From: Tetrapyrgos nigripes
Lineage: Eukaryota > Basidiomycota > Agaricomycetes > Agaricales > Campanellaceae
Direction: 5' to 3'
NCBI GenBank assembly: GCA_013368315.1
Contig: JAACJM010000019.1
Location: 186,001 to 250,000 of the forward strand
Length of the DNA: 64,000 bases
This document shows positions 11,862 through 23,837 of the stretch, in pieces. A model generated the notes under the pieces. The model ran no database searches. It was given only the letters and a program-made list of their open reading frames with translations, and had not been told where the DNA came from. The position numbers and the translations under genes were made by a program. Positions within the stretch are counted from its first letter, which is position 1. Each line of letters begins with the position of its first letter.

Positions 11862-13419
11862 CTATGAGCGCTTGCTGGAAAACAAGGCTGAAAAGCAGTG
11901 CACACCTTTATGAAGATAATTACATTCCATTCGATGCCCGTGGTCCCTCCAATGTTGCTTTTGACACGTCTTTGAACAGTACACGGTTATTTTGCATCTT
12001 GCACATCGGCTCCTGCGTATTCGTGTGTATGTGATATTTCCCTGAGAAGGACACTGCGAGAGAACCAAAAGTACATCCAAAGCACAGAATGAGTTGACTC
12101 GTACAAGGACGAGGGTTACTACTCACCTCAGGATTAGCACAAGCCACCAAACCTTGCCCTTCAAATTCTTCCCTGAGACCCCCCAAACGGACCACGAAAA
12201 ATTCGCTTTGTTCCCAAATCCTGCGAAGCGTCCGGTCCCCGTTCTGCAGAAAAGTGTTCAATGCTTGCCTGAGATTCTCATCATCCGAGTCCTTTACTCT
12301 CGCTACCGCTTTATTGCACACAGACAAAACTCTAGCGGAAGCAAGGCAACCAGCGGGCAAATTCTGGAGGATATCGTCAAAAATTTGAGCAAGAGTCCGT
12401 CCGAGACTAGGGGTTTCTGGGCGCGCTTTTTCATAGTCGATGAGGCTTCTTGCATGAATCATGGATTGGAGTATACCTCCACGAAGAGCAAGAACCATGG
12501 CCGTGTCCTCATGATCTTTGACCGCATCGTCAAAAGGGAATAGCACGTATTTAAGGGATTCCACTTGTTGCTCGATGAGGTCGGTGTTGCTGCCGAGCTT
12601 CTCGATCCTCCATGGCGCAACAAGTGTTCTGCACCACAGAGAAAGATAGGTCATGAGGTCGTAGGAGCGGATCAAGACCGACAAGGTCTCGTCCCGATAG
12701 TGAGCAAGAAGCCTTACAACACGTAAGGCGTACCTGAGTTGCAAGTCGGGGTAGGAGTCGGCGCAGGGCGGTTTGCGTATTGCCGTCGAAATGTGGGAGA
12801 ACAGGAGGTTAATAGTGTTGTGCGAATGAATGAGGATATCAGCATTGCGAGAAGCAAGGCGACAATCGTTCATCTGGGCAGCCGCCAGAGCCAGGTCGAT
12901 GGAAGAGAGCATCCAACGAAGATGATGATCGGAACGGTCCATAGCGTATGTGGACACATGAACAATAGTCTCGAAAAGTTCAGGATGCTTTCGCATGAAT
13001 GATAAAATGGGCTCTGATGAGTCTCCGTCAATTGAAGCTGGGCAAACAACCTTTGGAAAGACACAAATTAGTTTGCACTGGAATCTTTTCCCTGCTTCCA
13101 TCGTAGGTTCATTGTCAAGCTGCACCCAATGTTTAAGTGCGCCAGAAAGCCAGGACCATACGAAGGACCAGTTCTCCTGAAACTCCACGAGTATTAAGCG
13201 TTGCTGAGTTCGTGACCCGTGACAAGGATCCATCTTGCTGGTCAGCTCGCTCAAGAACTGAAGTGCACGTTCCATGTCTTCGGGCGGGCGAGAGGGGTCG
13301 AGCTTCGCAGGAAGGACCAGGTTGCGAAGATAGTTATAGTAAGCGCGGCGGTCAAGAGAAAACGAAGGGTTGCCAAAGCGCATCGTTGCACGAAGGACAC
13401 TGAGAAGAGTTGCCAGCAT
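11862..13419 (-). CDS. MYND zinc-finger protein of mushroom type
   Basis: Exons 12127-13419 and 11862-12053 join in phase 0 across a 73-bp intron (12054-12126). The long N-terminal part is helical, with segments such as YYNYLRNLVLPAKLDPSRPP and many Leu/Ala/Arg residues, resembling the armadillo-like region of mushroom MYND proteins. The C-terminus carries the MYND finger: CANPEC is created at the splice junction, then CARC, YCSKTC and H..H...C. This finger binds zinc and usually mediates protein-protein contacts; the target is unknown. The start is uncertain. Met codons lie at 13419 and 13383, and upstream frames reaching about 13981 contain protein-like sequence, so one or more 5' exons may be missing from this model. 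Confidence 0.75.
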
Positions 13420-14043
13420 TATCAGACATTAGAAATGCAAGTATAGCAGAAGAAAACCTACCCTGGCCGCTACAGGAAGACGAGTTGGTGAAGATTGTGG
13501 GACAAGATTGATAGATAGGTAGATAGGCTTCGCAAAAGCTACCGTGGAGCCACTTGCTGGTTCTAGCAGGGCAAGCAGCAACGTGGCAGGGGTGTAAAAC
13601 AACCTCTACCGTTATGCCTCGACCCAGTAGCACGTGCCATCCTAGCTAAGTAGAGCTTCGACAGTTCGGGAGGTTCGGGCCAGTTTGAGGTAAGAAACCA
13701 ATTGAACAAAATAGGCTTCGAGATACGGAGCTGAGACGGCGTATGAGAAGCCTTTCCTTCCAAAACAATTTTGGTAGGACAGATAATCCTTTTCGCAGCA
13801 CGGCGACGTATAGGCTCCTGGCTGATACAAGCCTAGAAGTTAGGGAGGAGGGAAGAACTGGACCACCAAGCGACCGGAGAACTGGGTGAGCATCGGTGCT
13901 TCCACTACGCCAAGGGCCTGCATATTCCAGAGTATTCAGGTAGAGGAAAACACTGTCTGCAAAGTGCAGCACGACTTCCACTTCTGACTAGAGTGACAAA
14001 GAAACAAGAAACTTGCACAGCCACCTTCCCATAAATTGCGACT
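13420..14043. other. Possible 5' exons of MYND gene plus EFM4 promoter
   Basis: On the minus strand a frame opening at 13981 starts with a Met and hydrophobic sequence (MEVVLHFADSVFLYLNTLEY), and other minus-strand frames reach down to 13560. A good donor-like GGTAGGTTT lies near 13460 and an acceptor TTCTCAG near 13410. I could not join these into one frame with the MYND coding region, so they are recorded as candidate upstream exons only. If 13981 is a true start, it is 62 bp from the EFM4 start. Confidence 0.35.
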
Positions 14044-14978
14044 ATGGCATTCCAACCGTCAAAACTAGGGACAAAGGAGCAGTGAGCATCACCGTTCATC
14101 AACACCTACGCGCCTTCCGCCAACAAAATCCGTCATTATCGCAGCTGGGACAAAGTCTACGAGGAAGAGCTCGCCAACTTCAAGGAAATCGGCGACGAAG
14201 GAGAAATATGGTGGATCTCTATAATCTTATCTCTTTATTGTATTCGTTCATCTTACAGCTTTGTCAAAATCCAACAGGTTCGGAGAAGAGAGCGTAGACA
14301 AGATGGTGGAATGGACAGAAGAAAATTTGCCTCCTTCGGATGATCTCTCCATTCTCGAGATTGGCAGTGGAAATGGGACTTTGCTGTTCGCTCTCGCAGA
14401 AGCTGGATACTCACAAAAAGTTTTATCTGGTATCGACTACAGCCCAGACGCTGTCAATCTATCCCAGGCTATCGCGGCGACTCGAGAAATGAACACCATC
14501 CAGTTCAATGTCTGTAACTTTTTGGCAGAGGACACACCTACACTGCCGAAGATGGCTGGCTCAACGCTGGAGGCTTGGGATCTTTTATTAGATAAAGGAA
14601 CTTATGACGCCATTGGATTGGGAGTGAAGGATGACGAAGGCAAATCACCAGCGGCCAAATATCCTGCGCGAGCTGCAAGATTGATGAAACCAGGAGGTTT
14701 CTTCCTGATAACTTGTAAGTTTTCACTGTTTTGATCTATCCAGTCTCAGGACTCTTTCGTAGCATGTAATTTTACCGAGGACGAACTCAAGACAGCTTTC
14801 TCTGCATGTGATACTGGTCTTCAATATCAGTGAGTTGCTTCTTCCCTTTGACCTAACAGTGTTGACAATGAACACTTATAGCTCCCGAATACAGCATCCA
14901 ACCTTTTCCTACGGCGGAAAAAGCGGGAGTATTGTATCTACTGTTGCCTTTCAAAAGAAGTCACAGATCCAAATGTAG
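14044..14978 (+). CDS. EFM4: eEF1A lysine methyltransferase EFM4/METTL10
   Basis: SAM-dependent protein methyltransferase predicted to methylate a lysine of translation elongation factor eEF1A in the cytosol (family knowledge). Five exons, 14044-14081, 14145-14210, 14278-14714, 14763-14829 and 14882-14978, give 235 codons including the stop (234 aa). Family hallmarks occur in order: N-terminal PSKLGTKEHWDKVY, where HW is formed across the first splice; the GEIWFG segment across the second; motif I EIGSGNG at residues 62-68; the acidic motif II region GIDYS; DLLLDKGTYDAIGL; and FFLITSCNFTEDEL across the fourth splice. The C-terminus has the expected FSYGGKSGS..V.AF block. Length fits the family. 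Introns are 48-67 bp. Confidence 0.95.
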
Positions 14979-15026
14979 TACTATAAACCCAACGTCCTTG
15001 TCCTTGTATAGAACTATACCTTGGTA

Positions 15027-18000
15027 TCACAAATTCGGTACGATATCCATCCCTACTCTCAGCGTCTCTTTTGCCACTTCGAAGCCCCACTTGACAAGTT
15101 TCACGGTGGTCTCTTCCAGCCCTTCCATATGCTCCTCCGAGAAGTTTTTGGACAGGAAGAACACCAAACCCATAGACAGACTCTGTATCCTCGAACCCTT
15201 GATGAAAATCTCCTCCACAGCAGCTCGATTACGAGTAGTCACTTGCTTTGCTATCAACGGTGTCGGTGACTGGCTACTCAAGAAGAGCTGAATGAAAAGG
15301 TGTCTCAAGAAGGTTTGCGTCTGAGGTTTTAGCAACATAAAATCGACAGGCTGAGAAATGAAGGTTAATCAACACAGGCTATATAGATATGAAATAGAGA
15401 CACGCACCTTCAACACCGCTAGGGTTATGCAGTCCTTAGCAATCCACCACGCATAGGCTTTCGCGACGTTTCGCATACGTGTCGATGAGATTGATTTGAC
15501 GTCAAAGCCCTCGTCCCCTCCGCCGTCTTTCAAGTTTTTGATGACCTCTACACCTCCAACATTGCTTTCACCTAAGCTTCGAAGGAAGTCCCACAAGCAA
15601 TATTGCAGTGTTATCTTGTAAGAGTGTGATAAACCACAGAGATGTTGGCAGACGAGGGTGTAGTATGGATTGTAGGCCTTCTCCTGTTGAAGTGGACCGT
15701 ATCAGTAACGACAATGACGACGATAAGGAAAGACATACATTTCCACAGCAGTGTAACAACACCCTTATTATCTCTCGCTGCTGCACTTCTGTTAGCTTGA
15801 GCTGAGACAGTCGCTCGCAAGCATCGACGTAATCCTATCATATTTTATCGTTAGTCTCTTCACTGAACCCAATAGTAGAATTACTCACATCACTACTCAT
15901 AAGCACAACAAATATACTCCTTCTGATATCCGTGTTCATTCCTTGCTTCTTCGCCAATTTCAACAGCAAGTTGTCCGCTGTATCTCCTCCTTTTTGAACA
16001 TTTGACTTTGATGTTGTATCATCCTGGTGCTGCTGTCTGTCGACAAGAGGATCGCCGCCCCAAGCAGCACCAACCAACCACCATTTGCCTTTGGTTTCAG
16101 CAGAATGCAGGTCCTCGAGAGAGACGCGGAGGGATTCATGAGCCATCACTGTGAGGCAGACTAATCAGAAGATGCACAAAAACGACATATGTACGAGGAC
16201 CAGACCATGACGTTTCTTTCCCAAGTTGGAAAGGAACTTTTTCATCCTTTCTACAGCGTCGCCACCTTGGTTCTGGGTTCCAAGACGTTTCACCTTGTTG
16301 TTCTTGAGATTGTTCAGAGTTTCAAGCATGAAGCGCGTTCGAGAGCTGTGAGACATGGGAATGAGACTGTAAGCAAATGCTCGGGGAGGGGTCGTTAGTG
16401 ATCCACCTTATGGAGTCTTCCTTTCCCGCTAATTGAGTCTGAACAATCTGAATAATATCCTTCAAAGCCGAGGGGTCGTCTTGACGAAGCTGATGACCAG
16501 AATCTGTAGACATGACCGATTAGTACTCCGTCGTCAAAATAGAGCAAAGATTACTTACTCCTTACTATCTTCAGTAGCAGCTCAACTTTAAACTCGTGAA
16601 TCTCTCCATCCAGAAGACTCCGAATGACATCATATACAAGTACGCAGGATATCACTTGGAAGTTGTACAACTCTGAAAGAAGGACAACAAGATTTGAGGC
16701 TTCCTTGCCTTCCTTTTCAGATTCAGTGGGTTCGGTTAGAGAGTCGACTTGCGCAGGTGCATCTTGATTCTGTAGAGAGGAGAGATGTTTTTCATAGGAG
16801 GATACGACGTTTTGAATGAAGTAGGCAGCTAAGCGGGAGGTCAGAGGTGTATTCTCTGTTATTGTACAAGACAGTAGACGTACCGAATTCGACGCCTATT
16901 ATTTTGTGCAGACTGCAGACGAACGCAGCGTATAATACGACGTAAGAGTCTAACAATGAGGAATGGGAGCAAATTCCATCGATGATGAGGGTAGTCAATG
17001 TTGATGTGACGTCGTGTCGGCGATGATTTCGATATACCTCTTCGATGCTGTCGACGATGGACCCAATGTTCTGTTCACTCATCCTGTGGAGAACTGTCAG
17101 TAAAGATCACAGCTCTGCAAAAAGAGGTGTAATACCTGTTCAGAAGACCCTTCAGGTGTCTCGTTAGTTTGATCAGCGCTTCAGAATTCTTATTGTCCTG
17201 TCCATCTTTGTTGCGTAGGTGTGGGGGAACATAACGGGTCGCTGAAGATATCTCAATCAGTAAACGATAGGGACGGTTGGGATGGCGTCTAACTTGGAGC
17301 AGAAGGTTCTGGCAGCTTTTCGGATGGTGCCTCTGGTTCCTCACCATCAGAATCTCCAGAATCTTGTATCCCTGTCCACTCTTCTTCTTCCACTCCTTCT
17401 ACACTCTCATCGTTTTCGTCTTCATCTTCACCTTCCCTCTCTTCATCGTCTTCATCTTCGTCTTCATCCTCGCCTCCATCTATAATCTGCATTGTTTCGT
17501 TGACGTCCTCGTCGTCACCGGATCCCTATCCAGGACATCCGTGAGCAAGGCATCGAGGCAACAAACTACACTTACTTACTCCGTATGTCAAAGTCGAAGT
17601 AAAGTCGAAAAGGTCTGCGAACGAAAAACGCTTAGTGGACGAGTATGCGACAGAGCCAGATGGACATACCATCGAGCCCGTCATCATACTTGGAACTTTT
17701 GCCCTTCTTGTGACCCAACTTCGCCTCCAGATACTCTATATATGCATCTTCCTCCTTCTCCTGCTGCGTCCTTTTTGGTTTGGAACTGGCTTTGAAGACG
17801 AGCTTTTCGAGGGCTGTCTGTTTCACAGGTTTCTTCCCCTCTAAAACCGAGTTTGATCCTTGCGATTGGTGGCCGGGAGATGCAGTCTCCGTTTTTTTGA
17901 AAGGTTTTGCCTGGGTTTGGTTTTTGCCCGACTCTGGTGACTCTAATTTTATCTTTTTGCGTTGTGGTGATGCATCATGTTCCGTTTCAGCTGGACGCTT

Positions 18001-18237
18001 TGACTTTTTGGAAAAGTATTCAGCACGTCTGTGTTTGGATTCTTCCCGCTCTTGCTTGCGGGCTTCCTTGCGAGAGAGCTGATGCTTCGACCGGTGACGC
18101 CTATGAGAATCATTGGCTGGAGGAAAAGTCAGTCAACGAAAGACTAAATGTTAGAAATCTAAGTTACAGGATGAAGTTATTTCTTCAAGAAGACTTTGAG
18201 GGAGACGAGTCGTCGACTTTTTCGTTCTGGCAGGCAT
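15027..18237 (-). CDS. SGD1: Nucleolar MIF4G/MA3 protein SGD1/NOM1
   Basis: Nucleolar factor for small-subunit ribosome biogenesis (family knowledge). Thirteen exons: 18168-18237, 17670-18116, 17580-17614, 17294-17525, 17136-17241, 16884-17083, 16559-16828, 16407-16503, 16206-16345, 15889-16148, 15739-15834, 15408-15683 and 15027-15350. They sum to 851 codons including the stop (850 aa). The N-terminus is basic with SRKEARKQER. An acidic Asp/Glu tract around residues 190-250 is followed by RYVPPHLRNK, the family signature before the MIF4G domain (about 270-530, with LDSYVVLYAAF and HEFKVELLLKIV). The MA3 domain follows (about 600-720, DYVDACERL and YNPYYTLVCQHLCG), then a conserved C-terminal helical region. 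The exon 8/9 acceptor has an in-frame alternative 21 nt away (intron of 61 or 40 bp); the longer intron is assumed. Confidence 0.93.
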
Positions 18238-18332
18238 AAAGAAAGGGATTACCCAAAAAGGATTTGCCATTGCCGAGGGGAAAACGTGATCGCGTACCAA
18301 GGTTCGCTTCTTCCCCTCACTGCTCTTCCGTG
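18238..18332. promoter_or_regulatory. Bidirectional promoter, SGD1 / RMI1
   Basis: Start codons of the divergent SGD1 and RMI1 genes are separated by 95 bp. No TATA-like element stands out, and no specific regulator site could be assigned. Confidence 0.5.
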
Positions 18333-19996
18333 ATGCCTCCACCACCCGGTATAGCTGCCTGGTTAAGTCAACAATATCCGAAGCCACGCGTAGATCCGGT
18401 AAATACGTGTTCACAGCGCTCATCTTTCTCTCAATGACTCACGTTTCTTTCTTCTTTCTTTTAGGAGTGGCTAGAAGGTACTCACAGCGCTCATCTTTCT
18501 CTCAATAACTAACGTTTCTTTCTTCTTTCTTTTAAAGCTTGTTATACATGGGTCATTGGGGAAAAAAAACTTGAATCCTACCAATCAACTCGAACAAATT
18601 ATTCAAGAAATTGAAATCCAGCTGCTAGAATCAGACCTTCGGGACTCTATGGTCCATGGAACAGGTATACCAGTGAATCTCGCAGACAGCAATACACAAT
18701 GTTCTGTTTTGAACGGACCACCTATCCTTGTCCAAATTGAATCAATCACTGACATTGGGATCAGTGCATATGATCTGAATAAGGTCAGAGAAACTCGGAA
18801 AGAAAGGTTAGCTGCGGGAGAACGAGAGGAAGGAGAAGGTGATATTGAAGTTGAAGGAGAGGGCCCTATCCCAACATACCCTCGTTCAATGCTGCGTTTT
18901 GAAATCAGTGATGGTGTAACTACTATCAAGGCTATGGAGTACCGCTCAATTCCAGAGTTGAGTTTGGAAGAAACCCAGCTAGGTTGCAAGGTGCGTTCTT
19001 TGTCCAACTTGCAAGATATGCTTTGTTGAGTTGTTTCGTTCCAGTTGTTGATTCAAAACGTCGAAATTCGTCGCGGTATTGCGTTTCTTGATCCCCAGCA
19101 CGTCACCGTGAAAGGACATATGATCCCTGAACGCGAGGCCAATCGGTTTGCAGAATTTGCTCGCGGTCTGCGACAAAGAATGGGGTTAGTGTGCTGCTTA
19201 ACTCTCTATCCTTTTCTTACAACAGTTGTCTAGGATTCCTGAGCCAGATCCTCCTCAAGAACCGCAACTTCCACCTCCTTCTGACCCAGTGGTAAATGTC
19301 CGGTCCCCACTTCGATCCATTTCTCCGCCGCCGCCTCTTTTCCTTCCTGACCCTCACAATCACTCCGATGACGAAGATCAGCCTAGACGTCGCCGCGTAC
19401 CTACTCAATCTTCCGTCTCGTCCACCGTCAAGCCTCCTTCAACGTCCACGACGTCCACTTTCTTTGACAACGTTCCCTCCGGCTCTAGCTCTGGCGAGCT
19501 GAGCAAAAGTCTACCTCTTTCACCTTCACGTTCGGGTCCCATCATTATTGACAGCGATGAAGATGATTATACGTCTTGGTTAGCGAACAACTGGGCTAGA
19601 CCGATCAAACCTCTGCCTGCCAGAGGGAGGACAAGCCTGTCGTCGGCCGCATCTCCCCCCGCACCTCAGCCCTCTGGAAAGGGCAAATCCAATGAGGACG
19701 ACTATCTCGACATTGATGACGATGACGACGAGATGTTCCAAAACTCTGATTTCCTGGCTGACCTCGATGCGGTTGAAATGGCTGCGCTACAGATGGCCGG
19801 CCCAGCTTCCCTTGTATCATCGACCACCTCGCATACCCAGTCTTCTACGACTGGCAAGACGGTCACCGAAGTCATCACCATTGAAGATGACGAGGAGGAC
19901 GACAAGGAAAATTCTCGGCCTACAGCCAGGCATGTTCGTCGACGAACCATGAGCAGGCCCTCAAATCCTGACGATGTTATTGATATTTCGGACTGA
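18333..19996 (+). CDS. RMI1: RecQ-mediated genome instability protein RMI1, frame break in exon 3
   Basis: OB-fold partner of the RecQ helicase-Top3 complex that dissolves double Holliday junctions (family knowledge). Exons 18333-18398, 18465-18477, 18538-18990, 19045-19184 and 19234-19996. The N-terminus reads MPPPPGIAAWLSQQYPKPRV, then DPEWLEACYTWV across two splices, a typical RMI1 start. Downstream come LEQIIQEIEIQLLESDLRDS, HGTGIPV, GPPILVQIESITDIG, YPRSMLRFEISDG and FARGLRQRMGIPEPD, all characteristic of the RMI1 N/OB region. The C-terminal about 240 residues are Ser/Pro/Asp-rich. The exons sum to 1435 nt, one more than a whole number of codons: the A8 run at 18562-18569 has one A too many for the conserved frame. 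Skipping the 13-nt exon 2 would give 1422 nt, in frame, but would lose EWLEACYTWV. Confidence 0.88.
18399..18537 (+). repeat. Twin near-identical introns around a 13-nt exon
   Basis: RMI1 intron 1 (18399-18464, 66 bp) and intron 2 (18478-18537, 60 bp) share about 50 bp with only a few differences, from TCACAGCGCTCATCTTTCTC to the CTTCTTTCTTTTA before the acceptor. Differences include CAATGACTCAC versus CAATAACTAAC at the likely branch site and TTTTAG versus TTTTAAAG at the 3' end. The 13-nt exon between them (18465-18477) is not itself repeated. The pair looks like a recent intron duplication. Confidence 0.9.
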
Positions 19997-20308
19997 TAGA
20001 CCTTCCCCTTAGCACTACAATGAACTGTACACTACTTATATCGATAGGCTTTGTTCTGCTTGTGTTTGTAAATGTTCTGTACGATTGTACTCTTGTATAC
20101 CCGTTCAGATGCAGATCTGTGTTCAAGTATTGTAGTCTACTTTCATTCTTCAAAATTCGTTCAGAAGCAAGCTTTCTTTTAGCACGAGCAATATGAGAAT
20201 ATTCACACTGATAGAGATATGTACATAAAGTAGTCAGAATAAGTATATAGGTTAGTCATTTTCACCATTCTACCCCTTCCAACTCCAGGAGCTTCCCGGC
20301 GTGAGGAT
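19997..20308. other. Convergent 3' UTR space, RMI1 / alkaline phosphatase
   Basis: AT-rich stretch between the stop codons of two convergent genes. It presumably holds both 3' UTRs and polyadenylation signals. No further feature was seen. Confidence 0.6.
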
Positions 20309-23300
20309 CTAGTCGGAATCGCAATCCGATGCGTCAGCAGCCAGACCGAGAGCATCAGCGATCTTGAAGAAGATATCGATGCTGTTGTCTGTAGATTGAC
20401 GCATTTGAGTGACCCAGGTCAGATTGAATAGCCCTTATCACTCACAGACTCCTCTGAACGCTTCAGATCCGGGACCACTGGCAAAGACAGAAACGTCTGT
20501 AAGAAAAAACTGAGTAAAGATAAGATGGGTGACCGGGAAGTAGGTTCACCAGTCAGCGAGTGAACACCCTGGGGTTGATCGACGGAAAGCGTTCCATTGA
20601 CCACAAAACCTGCGAAACTATCAGCATCAGGGCATACAGAAGTGGGAGCATGATATTCACCGTCTGGCTGATCAGAGGGGTTGACAACATTATCGAGGAT
20701 GTCAGTTTCAACTTCGACTGCAGGGAGTCTAGGTCCACTCTTGTTAACGGCGTAGCCCTCTCGACTGTGAAAAATATGAGTTCCTTGAACGGTACGATGA
20801 AGCGAGGAATTCCTACTGATCAGGATTGGCGGCGAATCCAGCCTATGAAGCAACTTTTGTCAGTGACAAAGTAATAGACGGACTGTTGAGAGAGACTGAC
20901 AGCATAGGCATAACGAGGATCCCATGTGACGGGGAAGTTGGGGCCTTGAGCGCCAATGACAACGGTATTGTTGAGTGGAGAAGAGTCCTTCTCGACAGTG
21001 TAACCACTCAGACCGGAGTTTTGGTAGACACCGACTTTGAAGGCAAATAGCAAATGTCAGAAATATCCCACTGAAGATGTTCACCGTTATTTACCAGCTG
21101 CGCGTTTCTTGCGGTCAGAAGTTTGTGCGGCGAGGTACTTCGTGTCGGCACCACCGAAGACATCCTGTGTAGAGTACATTTAGGGGCAAGAACCAGAAGG
21201 TTGACCAACTTCACTTACGAAACCGTGACCGTGGTCAGCTGTCACCACAATCAAGGTGTTCTCATCTTGACCAATTTTCTTCAAATCTGCAGAGCTTCAT
21301 TCATCCTGATTCCGATGATGTGGACGGTTGTACTCACGAGCAATGGTGGCACGGATAGTATCATCGAGTTCCAAAAGCTCGCCGAGGGCACGGTCATAAT
21401 CCAAAACGTGCATCATCTACTTGAAACAGAAACACTCAGTAATATGTAATCTGACTCTTCAGGATGACACGTACCTTGTCAATACTAGCAGCCTCAGACC
21501 TACAGTAACAGGTTAGCGTGCAAAAAACCACTGAGTGAGTTTGGATGCGCACATCATGAACCAACCGGTACCTTGCTTATCTGCACGAGCTTGCAGGATG
21601 TCAATTGCTTTCAGAGTCAAATCTTTTAGTCCTGGTTGGTCGACAGCGTCGGTACCATCTCCAGTAGGAGAGTTCGCTTGGTTCAACAGGTTTTCAGGGT
21701 AAACCTAACACAGATATGAGAAAGGGACACAGAAGTCGGCAATGGACCGTTACCTGACGATCAAGCCATTTGGCCCTGAAGAAAGGACAGAGGAAGATAA
21801 GTGTCAGCTAATTGAATCTTTTCGCTGCGGCTTACATGTTCGATACTGCGAAATCTCAGAGGTCAGACAAGCCTCAGACAGGGAAAGCCGATGCGGACGC
21901 ACTTGAGAATATACCTAACGTCTTCTCATCGTTACCAGTTGCTTGAAGCTCAGTGTTGTTGTAAACGACGTTGTAACCTTTCTCTTGGAAAACCTTGTAG
22001 AAGTCGGTTCCATTGGGCGATCCAGGTCCTGCGATGAACTGCTCAGCGCCTCCACTTTTTCTCCGCAGTCAGTAGACGTTGACTAATGAATAACCACAAT
22101 CACGAACCCAAAGATTACATCAGGACCTTCACAGCCAGTAGGCCAAGTGAAAGAACCGTTCAGGGCAGAAGCACCAAATAGATATTCGTATACAATCGAG
22201 GGATATTGATCACCTTTGTTGGCTGTCAGGAGAAGTCTATGCAACCAAGTGGGTGAGCAAGCTTACGGTCACGGGTATGAGAGCAAAGAGCGGCTATGAG
22301 AGGTCACTTAGAGTTCAGTCAGTGGCCAGGTACTTGTTGGACAAGGACTAACCAGGGGTAGCATCAGCAATGAAAGCTGTCGATACCATTCCGATGGGTC
22401 CACCAGTGCGCCTGCGGAACAATTCGGCCACGGATTCGACTTTGGGGTCATCTAGGGAGTTGGCAGACTGCGTACATGAGGACAAAAATCTGTGATTGAA
22501 GAAGATGACGACTTACACTGTCAGCGAAGACGTTAAGAGCGTTGACCGAGGACTTTTTTCCCGTGTACAACGCCGTAGCGGAATTAGCAGAGTCCGTAAT
22601 GAAAGAATCGATGGAGTGGGTCATCTGACTGCCAAGAGATTTAACTTTCCATCCTCAAGCTGGAGTAATATCAACGTACTGCCCGAGAGCTTCCATCTGG
22701 TCCATCTGCATCAGTGATTGATACCGGCCATTGATGGATTTGTGCGCTAACAATCTGGCGAACAAGGTTTATATCATCATACATAGAAAAGAAGAAACAC
22801 AAACCTGGCTGCTGTGATCATCGCCTGAGTCATTCCTGTAGATGTCCATCTTTCAGGTCTGACAGTGCCAAGAAAATCAGGGCTGGCTCACCATCACCGA
22901 TGAACAACAACACATTTTTTGCTTTAGCCTCTTTTGGAGATTCACGCACGAGCCAGTGAGCTACAGTTTCGCTCCCGTTGTAGTAGGACAATTTGGCCGT
23001 GTAGTGTCCAGGAATATCGAGAGAAAGCTAGCACGATATCAATAAACGTGTCAAAAATTGAAACGGCTGACATACTGCTCGATATGCCTGGGACGTGATT
23101 CCTGTAAGCAAATGCAAAAATGGGGAAGACAATCGTTCTGTACCTTGGATGCCACGTTAACCAGTGTGGGCTCGTCTGCGTCTTGAGCAAACAGATCTTC
23201 GTAGTATCTAGGACAGAGACCAGTAAACTAATCATGCACGAGCGCGAGCTACGTCCACGCACGAGAAAGACCATGTCTCTAGCTCTGGTTCAGATGTCAT

Positions 23301-23579
23301 GTTGAAAAAGGTTGAAACATCTTCGCAAGCACCGTCCCCCTTTTGAATGCAGAAAGAGAATTGTTGGTCGGGTACACCACCGTTGAATGCCTCACTACCG
23401 TTCACAGGAGCGTGAACTTCGAGTCTGATGTCAAAATATTGTCCAGGGAAGAAGTCGACTTGGTCTGGAGGGAAGACGCAGCCAAGCTTGGGACAAGCGC
23501 CAAGTCTCTTGAAATGCTGAGCAGAAGTATACCCCACCCAGGTGATAGCGGTGAGCAGACCAGTTGTGTGGAACTTCAT
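20309..23579 (-). CDS. Secreted alkaline phosphatase, intron-rich
   Basis: Phosphomonoesterase of the alkaline phosphatase superfamily, probably secreted. The N-terminus at 23579 is a signal peptide (Met, Lys, then a hydrophobic stretch ending near TSAQH), followed by a Cys-containing N-terminal domain. Joined across introns, catalytic-domain blocks appear in order: NVLLFIGDGMTQAM (metal-binding Asp); FITDSANSATALYTGKK with the nucleophile Ser in DSA; GPIGMVSTAFIADATP; GWFMMSEAASIDKM; and TLIVVTADHGHGFDVFGG with the metal-binding Asp and His. The stop codon is at 20309-20311 after a short acidic tail rich in Asp, Ser and Ala. The coding region is split by well over a dozen short introns, several exons being under 30 nt. 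I did not fix every junction, so only the span is given. Asn-X-Ser/Thr sites suggest glycosylation. Confidence 0.85.
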
Positions 23580-23837
23580 CGCGGCAAGGGAAAAGCAGAC
23601 GCGTATCGGCGACCTTCGAATGTGGAGGCTTTTAAAGCCTGTTGATACGAAATTTAAATTTCACTAGGCACAGTATGGCTTCTTGGTAATGGAAGCACGT
23701 TCGTAAAGTACGTTGTACGGCTAGAATAGGAAATCGCAACTACACCATCTGTGCATGTCACATTCGGTGATGTACGATTCCAAGAGAGAAGTATGCAGTA
23801 CTCACTCTGCAAGGGACGATACCAATTCGGGGAGTCA

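Noticed and set aside
18151..18423. Minus-strand frame starting MSAVNTYLPDLRVASDIVDL upstream of SGD1
   Set aside because: It is the antisense of RMI1 exon 1 and its intron; the sense strand gives the conserved RMI1 N-terminus, so SGD1 is started at 18237.
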